64,000 nucleotides of DNA from Papaver somniferum (Eukaryota > Streptophyta > Magnoliopsida > Ranunculales > Papaveraceae), in the NCBI RefSeq assembly GCF_003573695.1, contig NC_039361.1:36087702-36151701 (forward strand), written 5' to 3'. The notes beneath the pieces are model-generated. The model did no database searches. It worked only from the letters and a program-made list of their open reading frames with translations, and was not told the origin of the DNA. The translations under genes were made by a program, and so were the position numbers. This document shows positions 1 through 12,348 of this stretch, piece by piece (the first letter of the stretch is position 1; the number at the start of each line of letters is the position of its first letter).

Positions 1-48
1 TCTCAACCCTGTACTTGTAGGCTAGTTTAGGTACTTTTTCTTTCCCTA
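1..48 (+). repeat. 3' end of the 5' LTR of the Athila element
   Basis: The stretch containing GGCTAGTTTAGGTACTT also occurs at about 9636-9653 near the end of the 3' LTR. Homology stops a few bases before the PBS. Only the last ~48 bases of the LTR are inside the window. Confidence 0.85.
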
Positions 49-54
49 AGTTTT

Positions 55-72
55 TGGCGCCGCTGCCGGGGA
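55..72 (+). promoter_or_regulatory. Primer binding site, tRNA-Asp type
   Basis: TGGCGCCGCTGCCGGGGA lies a few bases after the 5' LTR end. It is the usual Athila/Tat primer site, complementary to the 3' end of tRNA-Asp with one difference (C for T at position 9) from the commonest form as I recall it. Confidence 0.85.
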
Positions 73-1100
73 CTCGGTAGCGGTTTGCTTGTTTTCTGTT
101 TTCCTTATTCTTTTTTTTTTTTCTTTCTTGCTAATCTTGCTTGTTCCTGACCTGCAACTTCCTTGTTTGCTCCTGCTCTTGCATTGCTCTTGTTCTCGCT
201 TCACTAAGAGCATTGCCTTGCACTACCTTGCACTGACTGTTATTGCAGCTGCTGTTGCTGTTAGCTTTGTGGAGCCAAAGCTGCTGCCAAGCTGCTGTTG
301 CTGTTGGAACTGCAGTGGAGCTGAAGTTCCTGCTGTTGCTGCTGCTGTGAAGCTGCTGTTGCTGTTGTTGCTTGCTGCTGCTGTGAAGCTGCTGTGCTGC
401 TGCTGTGCTGTTGATTAAGGTTGCTAAGGAAGATCCAAGCCCAACTGGGCTAGTGCAACAAAAAGGGATAAAAAGCCCAAATTTGGGCTTCCCTCCAAAA
501 ATCAAGTAAGCCTAACCCATGAGCTAACCCAACTGGGCCTCATTAAATTTCTTTGGGCTTGTATTTAAGTATTTATATTTGGGCTTGTAATAATTTTAGT
601 TTTCTTTTTCTTTATTTTCTATTTGGGCTTGTAATAATTTTTATTTTCTTTTTCTTTTTCTCTTTCTTTTATGGGCTTGTAATTATTTGTTTGTTATTTT
701 TTCTTTTCTTTTGTGGGCTTGCACTTTAATTTGGACTATAGGTTTATATCCCATCCATTGGGCTCCTAACCTTACAAAAACAATTCTGTTGGGCTTAGAG
801 GCAACAAAATTCTGTTGGGCCGTGAGTTAAGATTTTTCTCACCAAAATTCTTCAAAGAACCCAAGAACCAAAAGCCTTTTAGTTGGTTGGGCTTTGTCCC
901 AATTAATCCAAAAATTTTCTAAACCCATTTTAAACCAAAGTTTCTAACCCTTTCAAACCAAAAATTTGGGCTCTACATTTTATAAACCAAAACCCATTGT
1001 GAAACCAAAACCCAACAAAACCAAATTTTAGGTCGTGTTTTTTTTCATTGACTGTGGGCTTGTTAGATGTTATTTCATCGATCAATGATCTTATTAGGAT
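73..1100 (+). other. Retrotransposon leader with CTG-type repeats and a GGGCTTGTAATAATTT minisatellite
   Basis: No credible gene is present. 240-415 is a degenerate GCTGCTGTTGCTGTTG repeat. It creates leucine/alanine/cysteine-rich or, on the other strand, glutamine-rich spurious frames. 545-720 holds about four copies of a 60-75 bp unit beginning with GGGCTTGTAATAATTT and continuing with TTTTCTTTTTC tracts. The rest is AT-rich leader before gag. Confidence 0.7.
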
Positions 1101-3880
1101 ATGGTTGTGACCTTTAGAGACCAATCAAACCGACTAATTAGAGTCAATCCAATAGACCCAATTGACATACCCACATCTTCTGAGGAAAACACACCGGACC
1201 AACCTGAGATAATGGAAGAACCCCGTAGTCTCAAGGATTACATGTATCCCACAAGGACAAGTCAACCCTCGTGCATTGTTTTACCAGAAGCTGCTGGTCA
1301 TTATGAGCTAAAATCGAGCACAATACAAATGCTTCCCGTGTTTAGAGGAATTGAAAATGAAAACCCTTACCATCACGTGAGAGAATTCGAGGAGATTTGT
1401 GGAACTATACGTTTCACTCAGATGTCTGACGAAACCCTAAAATTGAGACTATTCCTTTCTCTTTGAAGGAAAAGGCCAAGTCATGGCTGTATGCTTACAT
1501 CCACAGTCAATTAGGACATGGGACAACCTCACAAAAGAGTTTTTCAAAAAGTTCTTCCCTAATCACAAGACTGCGACAATTCGTCAAAGTCTGAACAGCT
1601 TTGTACAATTAGAAGGTGAAACCTTAGCTAGATATCTTGAGAGATTCAATGAATTGTTGCTTAAGTGTCCCCATCATGGTTTTGAAAAATGGAGACTTGT
1701 GCAAATTTTGTATGAAGGTTTAGATGTCTCCACCCGAACAATTGTAGAGTCTATGTGCAATGGACTCTTCACAGATAAAAGTGCTGATGACTCTTGGGCT
1801 TTCCTAATTGAAGTTGCTGAAAAAACTCAACAGTGGGAGTCCATTCGTGAACCTAGAAAGACTACACCTGTAGATAAGGTCCATAGAATTGAGTCTGATT
1901 TTGAGGGAAATGCAAAAATGGCAGCACTAGCAAGAAGAATAGAAGCGTTAGAACTTCAGAAAAACGTAAAACCTTCTACCACTGCTTTCTGTGAACATGT
2001 CGAAATGGCTATCTGTGATATATGTAACGGTTCTGACCATCAGGTCAGTGATTGTCCGGAAATGCATGCATTCCAAGAATCTAGGCTGAACAGGCACATG
2101 CTATGTTTCAAAAACAAGAGCATAACCCTTATTCACAGACCTACAACCCAGGATGGAGGAACCACCCCAATTTTTCATGGTCTAAAGGACCCATTCAAGG
2201 AGGACCATCTCAACCCACTCAAAGCTATCAAAACAATCAAGGCTATCAATACCCTAAAAATCCTCAACAGCAGTCGTACCCTCAATACACTGCTGACAAG
2301 AAATTGTCTAGCATCGAAGAGAGTATCAATCAGTTGACCCAACATCTGATGAAAAATGAGAAAGCAACTGATCAACGAGTCTCCGCTCTAGAACTACAGA
2401 TGGGTCAAATTTGCGATGCACTGAATACAAGAGAAAAGGGTAAACTTCCTAGCCAGCCCCAACAAAATCCAAAGAGGATATTTCAAGCAGGCACATCATC
2501 TTGCAATGAAACCTCACCCGATCAAGTCCATTCCATCACCACTCTCCGAAGTGGTAAGATTGTTGAGAACAATGTAGGCATACCACAATCAAATGAATCT
2601 GAGCCAAACATATCATTGCCTGCACCACCAAAGAACACCTCCAACTTAGAAAAGGAGCCTGAGCACATTAGTGAAGCCGACAATCCCACTGTTGTGAATA
2701 TCCCTCTAACTCCTAATGCTCATGTTGCTCCATATCCTCAGAGGTTAGTTCGCCAACAGATAAGCACCCACTACAATGAGATGTTAGAACTGTTCAAAAG
2801 AGTCAACATCAACATTCCTTTTCTTGAGGCAATTAAGCAAATCCCTGCATATGCCAAATTCCTCAAAGACTTGTGCACTCAAAAGCGCAAGATTAATGTG
2901 CACAAACGTGCTTTCTTAGCTGAACAGGTGAGTTCCATCATTCTGAACAAAACTCCACCTAAGTTTAGGGACCCAGGTTGTCCAACAATTTCTTGCACTA
3001 TAGGAAACCACATGGTCAATAAAGCTTTATTAGATCTAGGTGCAAGTGTGAACCTCCTGCCATATTCTGTTTATGCGCAGTTAGGTCTTGGAGAATTGAA
3101 GCCAACACCCATAACTCTCCAATTGGCGGACCGATCCGTCAAAGTCCCTCGAGGTGTAATTGAGGATGTTTTATTAAGGTTGATAAGTTCTACTTTCCTG
3201 TAGACTTTATTGTCTTAGACACTCAACCTGTACAAAACCCGGATAGTCACATTCCTGTCATTTTAGGACGTCCTTTCTTGGCGACGTCTAATGCGATCAT
3301 CAATTGTCGTAATGGAGTGTTGAAGCTGTCTTTTGGAAACATGACTGTAGAGCTGAATGTGTTTAATGTTAGTCAACAGCATGTGAATCTTGATGATGAG
3401 GATGTACATGAGGTCAATATGATTGAGAGTTTGATACAAGATTCATTGACTGGCATTATGTCAAAAGATCCCTTGCAAGCATGTTTGGAAGATGTTAACT
3501 TGGAGTTGTATGATGATGAATACATTGGTGAAGTCCAATCTTTGCTCGAATCTGTACCTCAAATGGACATCACTAAATGGCAGACTACAGTGGAACAACT
3601 CCCACTTTCTGAGAAGTCTGTTATATCTTCGGATGAGTCTCCTAAGGCCAAACAGGAATTGAAACCATTACCTGATACTTTGAAGTATGCATTTCTAGGT
3701 CCTTCTGATACTTTACCTGTTATCATTTCTTCACGATTAAACATAGAACAGGAAAACAAGCTTTTAGAGTACTTAGGAGCAGAAAGAAGCCTTAGGATGG
3801 ACCATCTCAGATCTCAAAGGGATAAGTCCCACCATTTGCATGCACCATTAATCTTGAAGAGAATGCCAAACCATCTAGGG
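1101..3880 (+). pseudogene. gag: Athila gag and aspartic protease, frameshifted
   Basis: The retrotransposon gag domain starts in the frame at 1101 (MLPVFRGIENENPYHHVREF) and continues in other frames at about 1456 and 1483 (TWDNLTKEFFKKFFPNHKT). A CCHC zinc knuckle, CDIC-NGSDH-QVSDC, lies near 2014-2055. A further frame change near 2095 leads into the Q/P/N-rich linker. The protease motif LLDLGASVNLLPYSVY is near 3030-3075, and the flap region and GRPFLATSNAII follow after another break at about 3172. Gag packages RNA and the protease would cleave Gag-Pol. At least four frame breaks make this non-functional. Confidence 0.9.
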
Positions 3881-6546
3881 AAATGCAAAGGAGACTTAAT
3901 CCTAACATGAGAGACGTTGTTAAGAGTGAGATCTTGAAGCTACTTGATGCGGGTATCATATATCCGATTTCAGATAGTAAATGGGTTAGTCCCATTCAAG
4001 TTGTGCCTAAGAAGTCAGGCATTACTGTAGTTCGGAACGAAAAGAATGAGTTAGTCCCTTCACGTACAACCACAGGATGGCGAGTATGTATCGACTACAG
4101 GAAGTTGAACACAGTAACAAGAAAAGATCACTTCCCCCTTCCCTTCATAGACCAAATGCTAGAACGTGTGTCTGGACACAGTCACTACTGTTTTCTAGAT
4201 GGCTTTTCCGGTTATAACCAAATTCACATTGCACCGGAAGATCAGGAAAAAACTACATTTACGTGTCCATTTGGGACATTTGCTTTTAGACGTATGCCCT
4301 TCGGGCTGTGTAATGCACCTGCTACTTTTCAGCGTTGCATGATGAGCATTTTTTCAGACATGATAGATAGTTTTCTCGAGATCTTTATGGATGATTTCTC
4401 TGTGTTTGGTTCCTCTTTTGATGAATGTTTGGACCATCTGGTCCTTGTGTTGTCTAGATGTAAGCAAAAGAATCTGATTTTAAACTGGGAAAAATGCCAC
4501 TTCATGGTAAACTCCGGCATAGTTCTAGGACACATCGTTTCGGAAAAAGGAATTGAAGTAGATAAAGCTAAAGTCGACCTCATTCAACATTTACCACAAC
4601 CCCACTCTGTGAAGGGGATTCGATCATTTTTAGGTCACGCTGGGTTCTACCGGCGATTCATCAAAAACTTTAGCCAAATCTCAAGACCTTTGTGTAATCT
4701 ACTTGTCAAAGATGTTGTCTTTAACTTCGATGCTGCTTGTGTGAAGGCATGGGAAGAACTCAAGACTCTCCTCACCTCAGCTCCTATTGTCCAACCACCC
4801 AACTGGGAACTACCGTTCGAACTCATGTGTGATGCCTCTGATTATGCCGTTGGCGCTGTTTTAGGACAGCGTGTTGATAGACTACCATATGTGATATACT
4901 ATGCTAGTAAAACTCTTAATGATGCTCAACTCAACTATTCGACTACCGAGAAGGAGTTACTTGCCGTGGTATTTGCATTAGACAAGTTTAGATCTTATTT
5001 GATAGGATCTAAGATCATCATATACACTGACCATGCGGCTTTGAAGTATCTTCTTTCTAAGAAGGATGCTAAAGCTCGCCTTATTCGATGGATACTCTTA
5101 TTACAGGAATTCGACATCGAAATCCGTGATAAGAAAGGTTGTGAGAATGTGGTTGCTGATCACTTGTCCCGATTAACTAGTGAGTCTATTGATGAATCTG
5201 AGCTGATTAGAGAATCATTCCCTGATGAACAATTGATGTCTGTGTCAAACCTTCCTTGGTTTGCCGACATTGTTAACTACCTTGCTACAGGTAGAATGCC
5301 CTCACATTGGTCGAGACAAGACCGCTCCAAGTTCTTGGCTGAAGTTAAACATTTCCTTTGGGACGACCCATATTTGTTTAAGTACTGCCGAGACCAAATC
5401 ATTAGGAGATGTGTACCCGACATGGAACAGAAAGATGTGATATCTTTCTGTCATGACCAAGCATGTGGAGGGCATTTCAGTGCCAAGAAGACCGCTGCAA
5501 AGATCCTGCAGTGTGGGTTTTACTGGCCATCGCTGTTTAGAGACTGCCATGAGTATTGTATTGCTTGTGAGCGCTGTCAGAAACTAGGAAGTATCTCGAG
5601 GAGAAATGATGCCGTTGAATCCGATTTTGATCGTTGAGCTATTTGATGTGTGGGGGATTGACTTTATGGGTCCATTTCCTATTTCTGAAGGCAAATTATA
5701 CATCCTAGTTGTTGTTGATTACGTTTCGAAGTGGGTTGAAGCTGTTGCAACCAAGACGAATGACCACAAGGTGGTACTCTCATTTCTGAAGGAGAACATA
5801 TTTTCACGTTTTGGTACCCCTAGAGCTATAATCAGTGACGGTGGTTCACATTTCTGTAACAAGTACTTTGAGTCTTTAGTACGCAAGTATGGCATAACCC
5901 ACAAGGTTGCAACTCCGTACCACCCTCAGACAAGCGGACAAGTAGAAGTTTCTAATAGGGAAATTAAGCACATTCTGGAGAAGACGGTCAACCCGTCAAG
6001 GAAAGATTGGTCATTGAGATTGAATGATGCTTTGTGGGCCTATAGAACAGCTTATAAGACACCAATTGGCATGTCCCCTTATCGTCTGTGTATGGAAAGC
6101 CATGTCATCTTCCTGTGGAATTAGAACATCGAGCTTACTGGGCTATCAAGAAACTTAACTTTTCTCTCGACAAGGCGGGTGCACAACGGAAACTTCAACT
6201 CAATGAGTTAGAAGAATTAAGGAATGAGGCTTATGACAGTGCCAAGCTGTATAAGCAAAAGATGAAGTTGTTTCATGATAAGCGTATTCTGCGCAAGTCA
6301 TTCACACCGGGTCAGAAAGTTTTGTTATACGACTCTCGGCTGCATCTTTTTCCAGGAAAATTGCGGTCCCGATGGACCGGCCCGTTCCTAGTACGCACGG
6401 TATTCCCTCATGGAGCTGTGGAACTTGAAGATGTCTCCAACAAGAACATTTTCAAAGTGAATGGGCAGCGATTGAAACCGTTCCTTGAACCACTTCCGCC
6501 TGACATTGAGGCAACCGATCTGGAGGATCCCGTCTATGCGTCCTGA
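3843..6546 (+). pseudogene. pol: Athila pol: reverse transcriptase, RNase H, integrase (frameshifted)
   Basis: [27 protein letters not shown], and the catalytic FMDDF near 4384-4400. RNase [19 protein letters not shown], then [13 protein letters not shown] and [10 protein letters not shown]. Integrase: an HHCC zinc module (HDQACGGHF...[11 protein letters not shown]) ending near 5590, then the DDE core with [15 protein letters not shown] and [15 protein letters not shown]-type C-terminal module ([19 protein letters not shown]) lies near 6370-6425. The frame at 3883-5637 is intact. Frame changes at about 5606 and 6090 separate the integrase core and its C-terminus. Catalytic residues are all visible, so the damage is mainly indels. 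Confidence 0.93.
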
Positions 6547-7852
6547 TTGGTCCACCCTTGTACATAAACCAGGTTGAACGTTCCATTTTATTTTATGTTT
6601 TTCCTTTTCTGTACAGTTCTTTCTTTTGCACTTTTAAACATTGAGGACACTGTTTAATTTAGGTTTAGGGGTGATAATCAGTATATACCCTTATAACATG
6701 CTATAATTGAAAACAAAACTCCTCCCTCTTTTTGAAAAAATGAAAAATCAAAATAAAAAATTAAAAAGTGATAAAAAAAACATAAAAATGGAGCTCATTT
6801 GCCTTGAAATGTTGACTCTTGTGCAAATATGTAATTTTTAGGAGTCTTAGTCTAGATATTTAGGAACCCTGATTCTAGCACAATTCACATAGTGATAAGA
6901 AACTTGCACGCGCACGATCTACCAATACATGTATAGCCTCGATCTTCAAGGTGTTCTATCGAAAGTTTTAGTTTCCAATCACTTTAGAATACTGAACGAA
7001 ACTTGACTAGCTTGTTCTTTGGTTGGTTGGGATAGAAGGTGGAGGTTACATTAAGAAAAACAACCATCGAATTTAACTGGGTGCATCAAAAAGGGCTACC
7101 TCTTGCAAAGTGTCATGTAATTTTTTGTTTCTTTTTGCTCATGTATCAAAAGTGTTTCCTTATCAAAAAAAAAAAATGAATGATGTATATATTCAAAAAA
7201 ATGAGAAAAATGAGAAAAATGAAAAAATCAATCAAGTATTTATCAATTCCATCTCTCTTGTTCCAAAAATAAAAGAGAGTAGTCAATGTAAATAAGAGTC
7301 ATGTAAAGAGTCATCTTTTGTTTTATTGTAATAAGCAAGGAAGGGTGTATGCCATTGATGTACAACGCGAGTAATTGTGAAATACCTCCAACTCATTCAC
7401 AATTCTCGTAAAGTCCGGACAGCTAGCTAGATTTCGACCTCAGTTCTTAGCCTGAGAAACTATCTCTTGGTGATTAGTAGTCATAACATCCGATCTTTCT
7501 TTACACATGTGTAGATACACTTTACACTCTTATCACATGTCTTTATTTGTTATCAGTGCTAGGATTGTGCCTTAGATAGCTAGATTGACATCTCCATTTT
7601 GCTGTGAGCTTAAACTGTCTTGCACATGTCACATTTGATGGAATATGAGCTTATATTTTGGCCTAGAACTTTGTAGGTACGTTCTAAGAAAACCTTCACG
7701 AGACTTCACTCGTCCACTAGGGACACTTAGTGGTTTAAAAGGCTTAGTACATACGCTAAATGCATTCGAGAGACCAGCGACAGTGGTATAGGTAGGATTT
7801 CCTTAGTTTCTGTTTTACTTGAGGACAAGTAAAATTCAGGTTTAGGGGTATT
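6547..7852 (+). other. Athila 3' non-coding spacer with two polypurine-tract-like motifs
   Basis: About 1.3 kb without a credible gene, between integrase and the 3' LTR, as is normal for Athila. TTGAGGACA followed by AGGTTTAGGGGT occurs twice: near 6641-6671, and at 7818-7849 directly before the LTR. The second is the likely priming polypurine tract. The first looks like an internal copy. AT-rich homopolymer runs fill 6720-6790 and 7165-7230. Confidence 0.7.
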
Positions 7853-9665
7853 TGATAGGCGCCAAATATTGCATTATTTATCATCGTTTTATTGGCACTT
7901 ATCCCATTTTGCATGCCATAATTCCCCCATTTGTAATGAATTTTGTATTTTACTCTCCTCAAGGATAATGACTTAATATTGTTTAATTTTGTATTTTTAG
8001 GTACCAAATAAAGACTAGATGAGTTGCGGAGCCAAAAGAGCAAAGACACGGGAGAAAGCCGGTGGAAACTCTAGCGGAAAAGAAGTGAAGAATGTGTTAT
8101 GGAAGACTCAAGGATAAAAATGGGCTTAAAAAGGAAGAAATTGTTCTTAAAGAAGAAGTGGGCTCAAGATTACCTAAGCCCAAATCCAATTCCTAAACCC
8201 AAATCCATATCCTAAACCCAAAATTCAATACCCAAACCCGTTTTCATTCTTAACCGTAAGATTGGATCCATTCCATCATCCAACGGTCGCTGCGTCATCA
8301 TGCATCAGATTTCGATGCACCTGACCAACACCACAGCATCTAACTCCATCTTGAGCCGTTAGTTTCGTTGTATTTTTGCATCCAACGGTCGCTCATAATC
8401 TGTCTCCATCTCGCCGTTAGATCCGTTTCAGAAGTTATCATCCCACGGATTCCCTTCACAAAACATCAAATTTGATGATCCCGTTTAACACCTAAGCAAC
8501 CTAACCCTATAACCCGCACCAAACGCACCCTTCTCCTAATTCCATCGAGTTTCTCTTCCATCCCTTTTTTCTTCTCTGCAACCATCTTCTTCCCCCAAAT
8601 CACTCAACCATCTTCTCCCCCAAATCACTCAATCACCACCACTCGAGCCATCATCACTTCTAACAACCAAGACCTACTTTTCTAGCCACTTATTACATCA
8701 CCTCCTAATCATTTCATCTCACAGGAACCCTAGGTTAGGAGTTGATGGAATAGGTGAGGTTAGAGGATAAATCGAAGGCATGGGTAGCATCAGCAGACGA
8801 GAAGGAAGCATGGGTGAGAACTATCAGTCGTTTTCAGAGATTAGGTAAGGATTTTTTGTAAAACCCTAATTTCACTGATTTGGGGATTTTGGAATTTTTT
8901 TGTTGTAACTATAAAAGGGTGTTAGGGGTTGTAAAATTCAGCATCTCTGGGCTAGCCAGTGAGCAATATTTGCAGTTCAATATTAATTTCGAAATTCATT
9001 TTCAGTTCATGTTGAATCTCTCTTATGCATAAAGGTTGAATGTGAATTGTATGCTGTGTAATGTGGAGCATGTTTATACCTGTTAGTATCATGATTACAA
9101 GCATGTCCATGTTCTAATTCACTTGCTAGGGTTTAGAGGAAGCTCTTGATCATATGCTAGGAATGTTAATGTATTTGTATGTTCTTTTATTGAGCTGAAT
9201 TGCCTTAGGATGAATGCTTAGCCATTTGGGCTACCTGCTTGTGATCACCTGTGCTGTTAGAAGACAGCTGATACTAGGAGTGGAGCTAGGTCTTTGGCCA
9301 AGAATTCAATCCACTAGAGAGATTTCCTTAAGCTAAACTAGCTAGAGAAGCTAAATGCATGTGATTAGTTGTGCTGATTAAAGACAACTGATGCTAGGGG
9401 TAATTTGGTTAGGATAGTTAGTAGAATCCTCATTGTAGTCTTTCATGAAAGAACAAGACATACATTGCATCATAATTTCCTTAGCCTAGGGTCAAGTAGT
9501 GGAATCAAAAACCTTAGTACCTTCTTTTGAATTCAGATAACTTTAGAAATTTAGAAAACTTTAGCAAATCCTCCAAGTCCCTGTGGACAAACCCTTATTT
9601 ACTTTTTCTTGCTTCAACTTCCCTGTGCACTTGCAGGCTAGTTTAGGTACTTCTTTTCCTTTCCA
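7853..9665 (+). repeat. 3' LTR of the Athila element, about 1.8 kb
   Basis: It begins TGATAGGCGCCAAATATTGC right after the polypurine tract and ends ...TTTCCTTTCCA, where homology with the 5' LTR end (1-48) stops. The next base on is RT-like coding sequence on the other strand. TG...CA termini are present. It has no protein-coding content. Confidence 0.88.
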
Positions 9666-10350
9666 CCAACCAACGGGTCACCTTGTTGCACCCTTGTCGA
9701 AGAATAGATATGATAATCTCCCACATATAATCTTGCAGGTTGACCATACAAAAAATCTACCCATGGAGATATAGATGGACAAAGTCTACGAACCTCAAGA
9801 AGCATGGCTGTGCGGTCAACTAGGTTGAAAGCGTTGGTGAAGTCTACAGTTAACATAGTAAGACTAGGGTCTAAATGGTGCTTACTAACATACCTGTTCA
9901 CTGCATGTAAAATTGCCTTCGCACCTCCTGAAACCCCCACCCCGAACTGAAAGTCCTGCAAGTAGGTTTCCATGTCTTTGCCAACTCCCTTCATAACAAC
10001 CTTTGATACAAGACGACTCCAAATTGTCCCAACAGCGATAGGACGAATACTTTTGTCTGGCTTAAGAAGGGGAGTTAATGGTGCTGACACAATAAAATCC
10101 GCAAGAATAAGTGGACATCTACCACTCAACCACAGATTAATAACCCTTGTTATTGTCGTGACAAGGTCAGCAGCCACAGAAGAGCCTTCCCCACAAAAGG
10201 CATCCAATAAGTGTTGTGCCCGGAGGCCATCCTTTCCACATGAAGTCCCGTTAGGAAACGATTTAATGCAGCTTAGGACAATTCCCTCTTCGGCCAGTAA
10301 AGGCGTCTCAGTTAACGGGATCCGCCTGTAAACCTCTTTTACAGACCTAA
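9666..10350 (-). pseudogene. Reverse-transcriptase-like gene, C-terminal half, truncated by the Athila insertion
   Basis: The minus-strand frame reads IKSFPNGTSCGKDGLRAQHL, then PIAVGTIWSRLVSKVVMKGV, FQFGVGVSGGAKAILHAVNR, MLTVDFTNAFNLVDRTAML and RVQQGDPL. This is the fingers-palm region of a non-LTR-type RT-like family common in plant genomes, usually annotated by similarity to type-1/R2 elements. The VDFTNAFN block is the first catalytic aspartate region. The reading frame is cut just after GDPL by the Athila 3' LTR end, before the second catalytic motif. Its missing N-terminal half lies next door on the opposite strand. Confidence 0.85.
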
Positions 10351-10545
10351 ACCCTAGAACCACCGCCTGTAAACCACTTTTTTTTTCTCCCATCACCACC
10401 AACATCATCTCGTGGGTTAGGGTGGTGGGAGGGTTGAGGTTTGCTGTTCATTTTTCCTTTTTCTTTGGATTCCCGGCTCGAGAATTACTTTCCTTCCTAG
10501 ATAATAGTCTGTACAATTTCACTCATTTTCTCTGACAGTGTTGCT

Positions 10546-11576
10546 TTGTTTTTCCTCGGTACACTGTGCGAGTTCACTGGTGGTTTCAGACTTGGTTTGT
10601 GTTGTGTTCGACAGTCAAGTTGTACCTCCCTAACCTGTTTGCTTTTTTGTCTGAATGACGATTGCATAGAAGGGAGTATTGTTCTGCCCTTTCAAATACT
10701 TCCATGGGTGCCCATATGGGAGGATGGGAAGCAAGGGTTTCGCCTGTTTAGTGCCCCATTTGAAGAGGTTACATCTCTGCAACTCAGATAGGAAGAATGC
10801 TCTTCAACAGGCCATTGGAAGCGACTTGGATGTGTTTAGTACCTTGGAAGAAACCTTGAAGACATTGAAACAATGGCTATGCTTTGACTGTATGAGTATC
10901 CAGACATGGAAAAGAGCATGTAAACATGAAGAGATTGACGTTAGACCTGCAATATGTGAGGTGTATGGGGAAGTAACGGAATTGATTGTTGGAGTACCTC
11001 AGCCTGGCTCTATTCTTGTACAGTTGGAAGAAAATGGTTTTGAGCTAACTGTTGAGACACTAGATGCAGTTCTTCATGCTCCTGTGAGTACGGTGAAGAG
11101 TATTCCTAAAGGGTGTAGGATGGCCTTTTCACAGGTTTTGAAATCAGCACTTTTGAAAGTGGCAGTAGAGCCTAATTCAGTACGAACTAGGTTTGCTTAT
11201 TGATACTACCTCGCTGTACATTGCGCGTCTTCAGACCCAAGAATCGGATGGAACGTAGATCTGGGAGTCGTAAATCTATGCAGCAGAAACAAATTCTAAG
11301 AGCATTGGCGATTTGGGGTGAAACTGGCGGAGTCCAACAGCTTATTAAAGAGGTTCTATAGGTGCGGCGAATTGGATGCGTTAAGTTAGAGGAGGAGGAT
11401 GAGGAACCTGACAGTAAACGTACAAATATTTCTGCTTGCTTGCGCAAAGTAGCAGATGGACATTTTACTGCTGCGGTTAAAGCCATTAACTCTTCCGGGG
11501 TGGCGCAGTAAAATGAAGATACGAAGAAAGCCCTTGAAGATAAACACCCACTCATGCCCCCTCCGCAGAAGCCATC
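10546..11576 (+). pseudogene. Reverse-transcriptase-like gene, N-terminal half, inverted relative to its C-terminal half
   Basis: The frame at 10679-11203 reads KGFACLVPHLKRLHLCNSDR, a WLCFDCMSIQTWKRACKH zinc-binding-like stretch, and APVSTVKSIPKGCRMAFSQV. After a frameshift near 11203 it continues LPRCTLRVFRPKNRMERRSG and ends near HPLMPPPQKPSI. In the same gene family this half normally sits directly upstream of the SFPxGTSCGxDGLRAQHLLDA region, which here lies on the minus strand at 9666-10350. The two halves are therefore head to head, as expected after a local inversion. In-frame stops and the frameshift make it a pseudogene. Confidence 0.8.
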
Positions 11577-11676
11577 TATCTCGTTAATTGATAAAACAAG
11601 ATTTCTTTTTTGGTCAAAAATAAAACAAAAATTTAATTGTACGATTATTTCAGATTGTTTTATCCTCTAAGGCTAA

Positions 11677-12104
11677 GAGCTTCTCCAATGATGGTTGTGT
11701 TTGTTTCCTAGGTGGTAACGGAAATAGGACATCCCCATTCCAATTTTTCCTTAAGTTTAGGGGGAGAAAATAGTTTATCTCCAATGCTGTTGTTTGTCAT
11801 TTTTTTATTGATTAAATGTATTTTTTATTTTTAGTAATTGTTAGATTTTATTAGAGCTAAAAAGGGTTATTTAATATATTGGAATTAATTTTAATAAGCA
11901 AAAGCTTATTAGGATAGCTTGACATTGTCAAGGTGAATGTCTAAAACTTGATATTCACCTTGACAATGTCTAACAAAAATTAATCCATGTCATCTTCACA
12001 TTGATTTAAGAAGTTGAGATTGGAGAAGAATTTTAGGGAAGATGAATGTTTATCCTATATGGACTAAGACATTTATCTTCACATACATTCCATTGGAGAA
12101 TCTC
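11677..12104. mobile_element. PIF/Tourist-type MITE with TAA target duplication
   Basis: TIR GAGCTTCTCCAATG at 11677 matches the inverse of CATTGGAGAATCTC at the other end (13 of 14). The 428-bp element is flanked by TAA at 11674-11676 and 12105-12107, the 3-bp duplication typical of PIF/Harbinger. Inside, 11921-11941 and 11950-11970 form a 21-bp hairpin with one mismatch and an 8-base loop. It has no coding capacity. Confidence 0.88.
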
Positions 12105-12132
12105 TAAGTCTTAATGAAATCCATAGAATGAT

Positions 12133-12335
12133 TTATTTTTTTTAATAAGAAGAGAAGATTTTATTGAAAATAAGAGAATGTACGGGAGATTTACCAAAAG
12201 TATAATAACAGAAAGCCAAAATTACATTCTAGTCAAACAAAAAGTGCTTCCCAGTTGTTAAGAATAGAGCTTGCATAGTTTAGACGGACTCTTCAACCTA
12301 CAGCACTAGCCCAACATAAGATTAGAGATCTCACC
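12133..12335 (-). mobile_element. 5'-truncated LINE 3' end, minus strand
   Basis: The 203-bp insert is flanked by an exact 13-bp duplication, TCCATAGAATGAT, at 12120-12132 and 12336-12348. On the minus strand it ends in an A-rich tail (poly-T at 12135-12145 on the plus strand) preceded by ATTTTCAATAAAATCTTC, typical of L1-like 3' UTRs. No coding sequence remains. Confidence 0.8.
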
Positions 12336-12348
12336 TCCATAGAATGAT

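Larger units (their letters stand above)
1..9665 (+). mobile_element. Athila-type Ty3/gypsy LTR retrotransposon, 5' LTR cut by window edge
   Basis: The order is 5' LTR end, PBS, leader, gag, protease, RT, RNase H, integrase, long 3' spacer, polypurine tract and full 3' LTR. The lineage call rests on the tRNA-Asp-type PBS, the protease motif DLGASVNLLP, the RT motif FMDDF and the long non-coding 3' spacer, all known for Athila. Reading frames are broken at about 1456, 1490, 2095, 3172, 3842, 5606 and 6090, so the copy is inactive. The first 48 bases match the end of the 3' LTR. The TSD cannot be tested because the 5' flank lies outside the window. The 3' flank is an RT-like gene that the element interrupts. 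Confidence 0.93.

Noticed and set aside
89..505. Leucine/alanine-rich plus-strand frame and glutamine-rich minus-strand frame
   Set aside because: Both are products of the CTG-type repeat in the Athila leader and share no domain; not genes.
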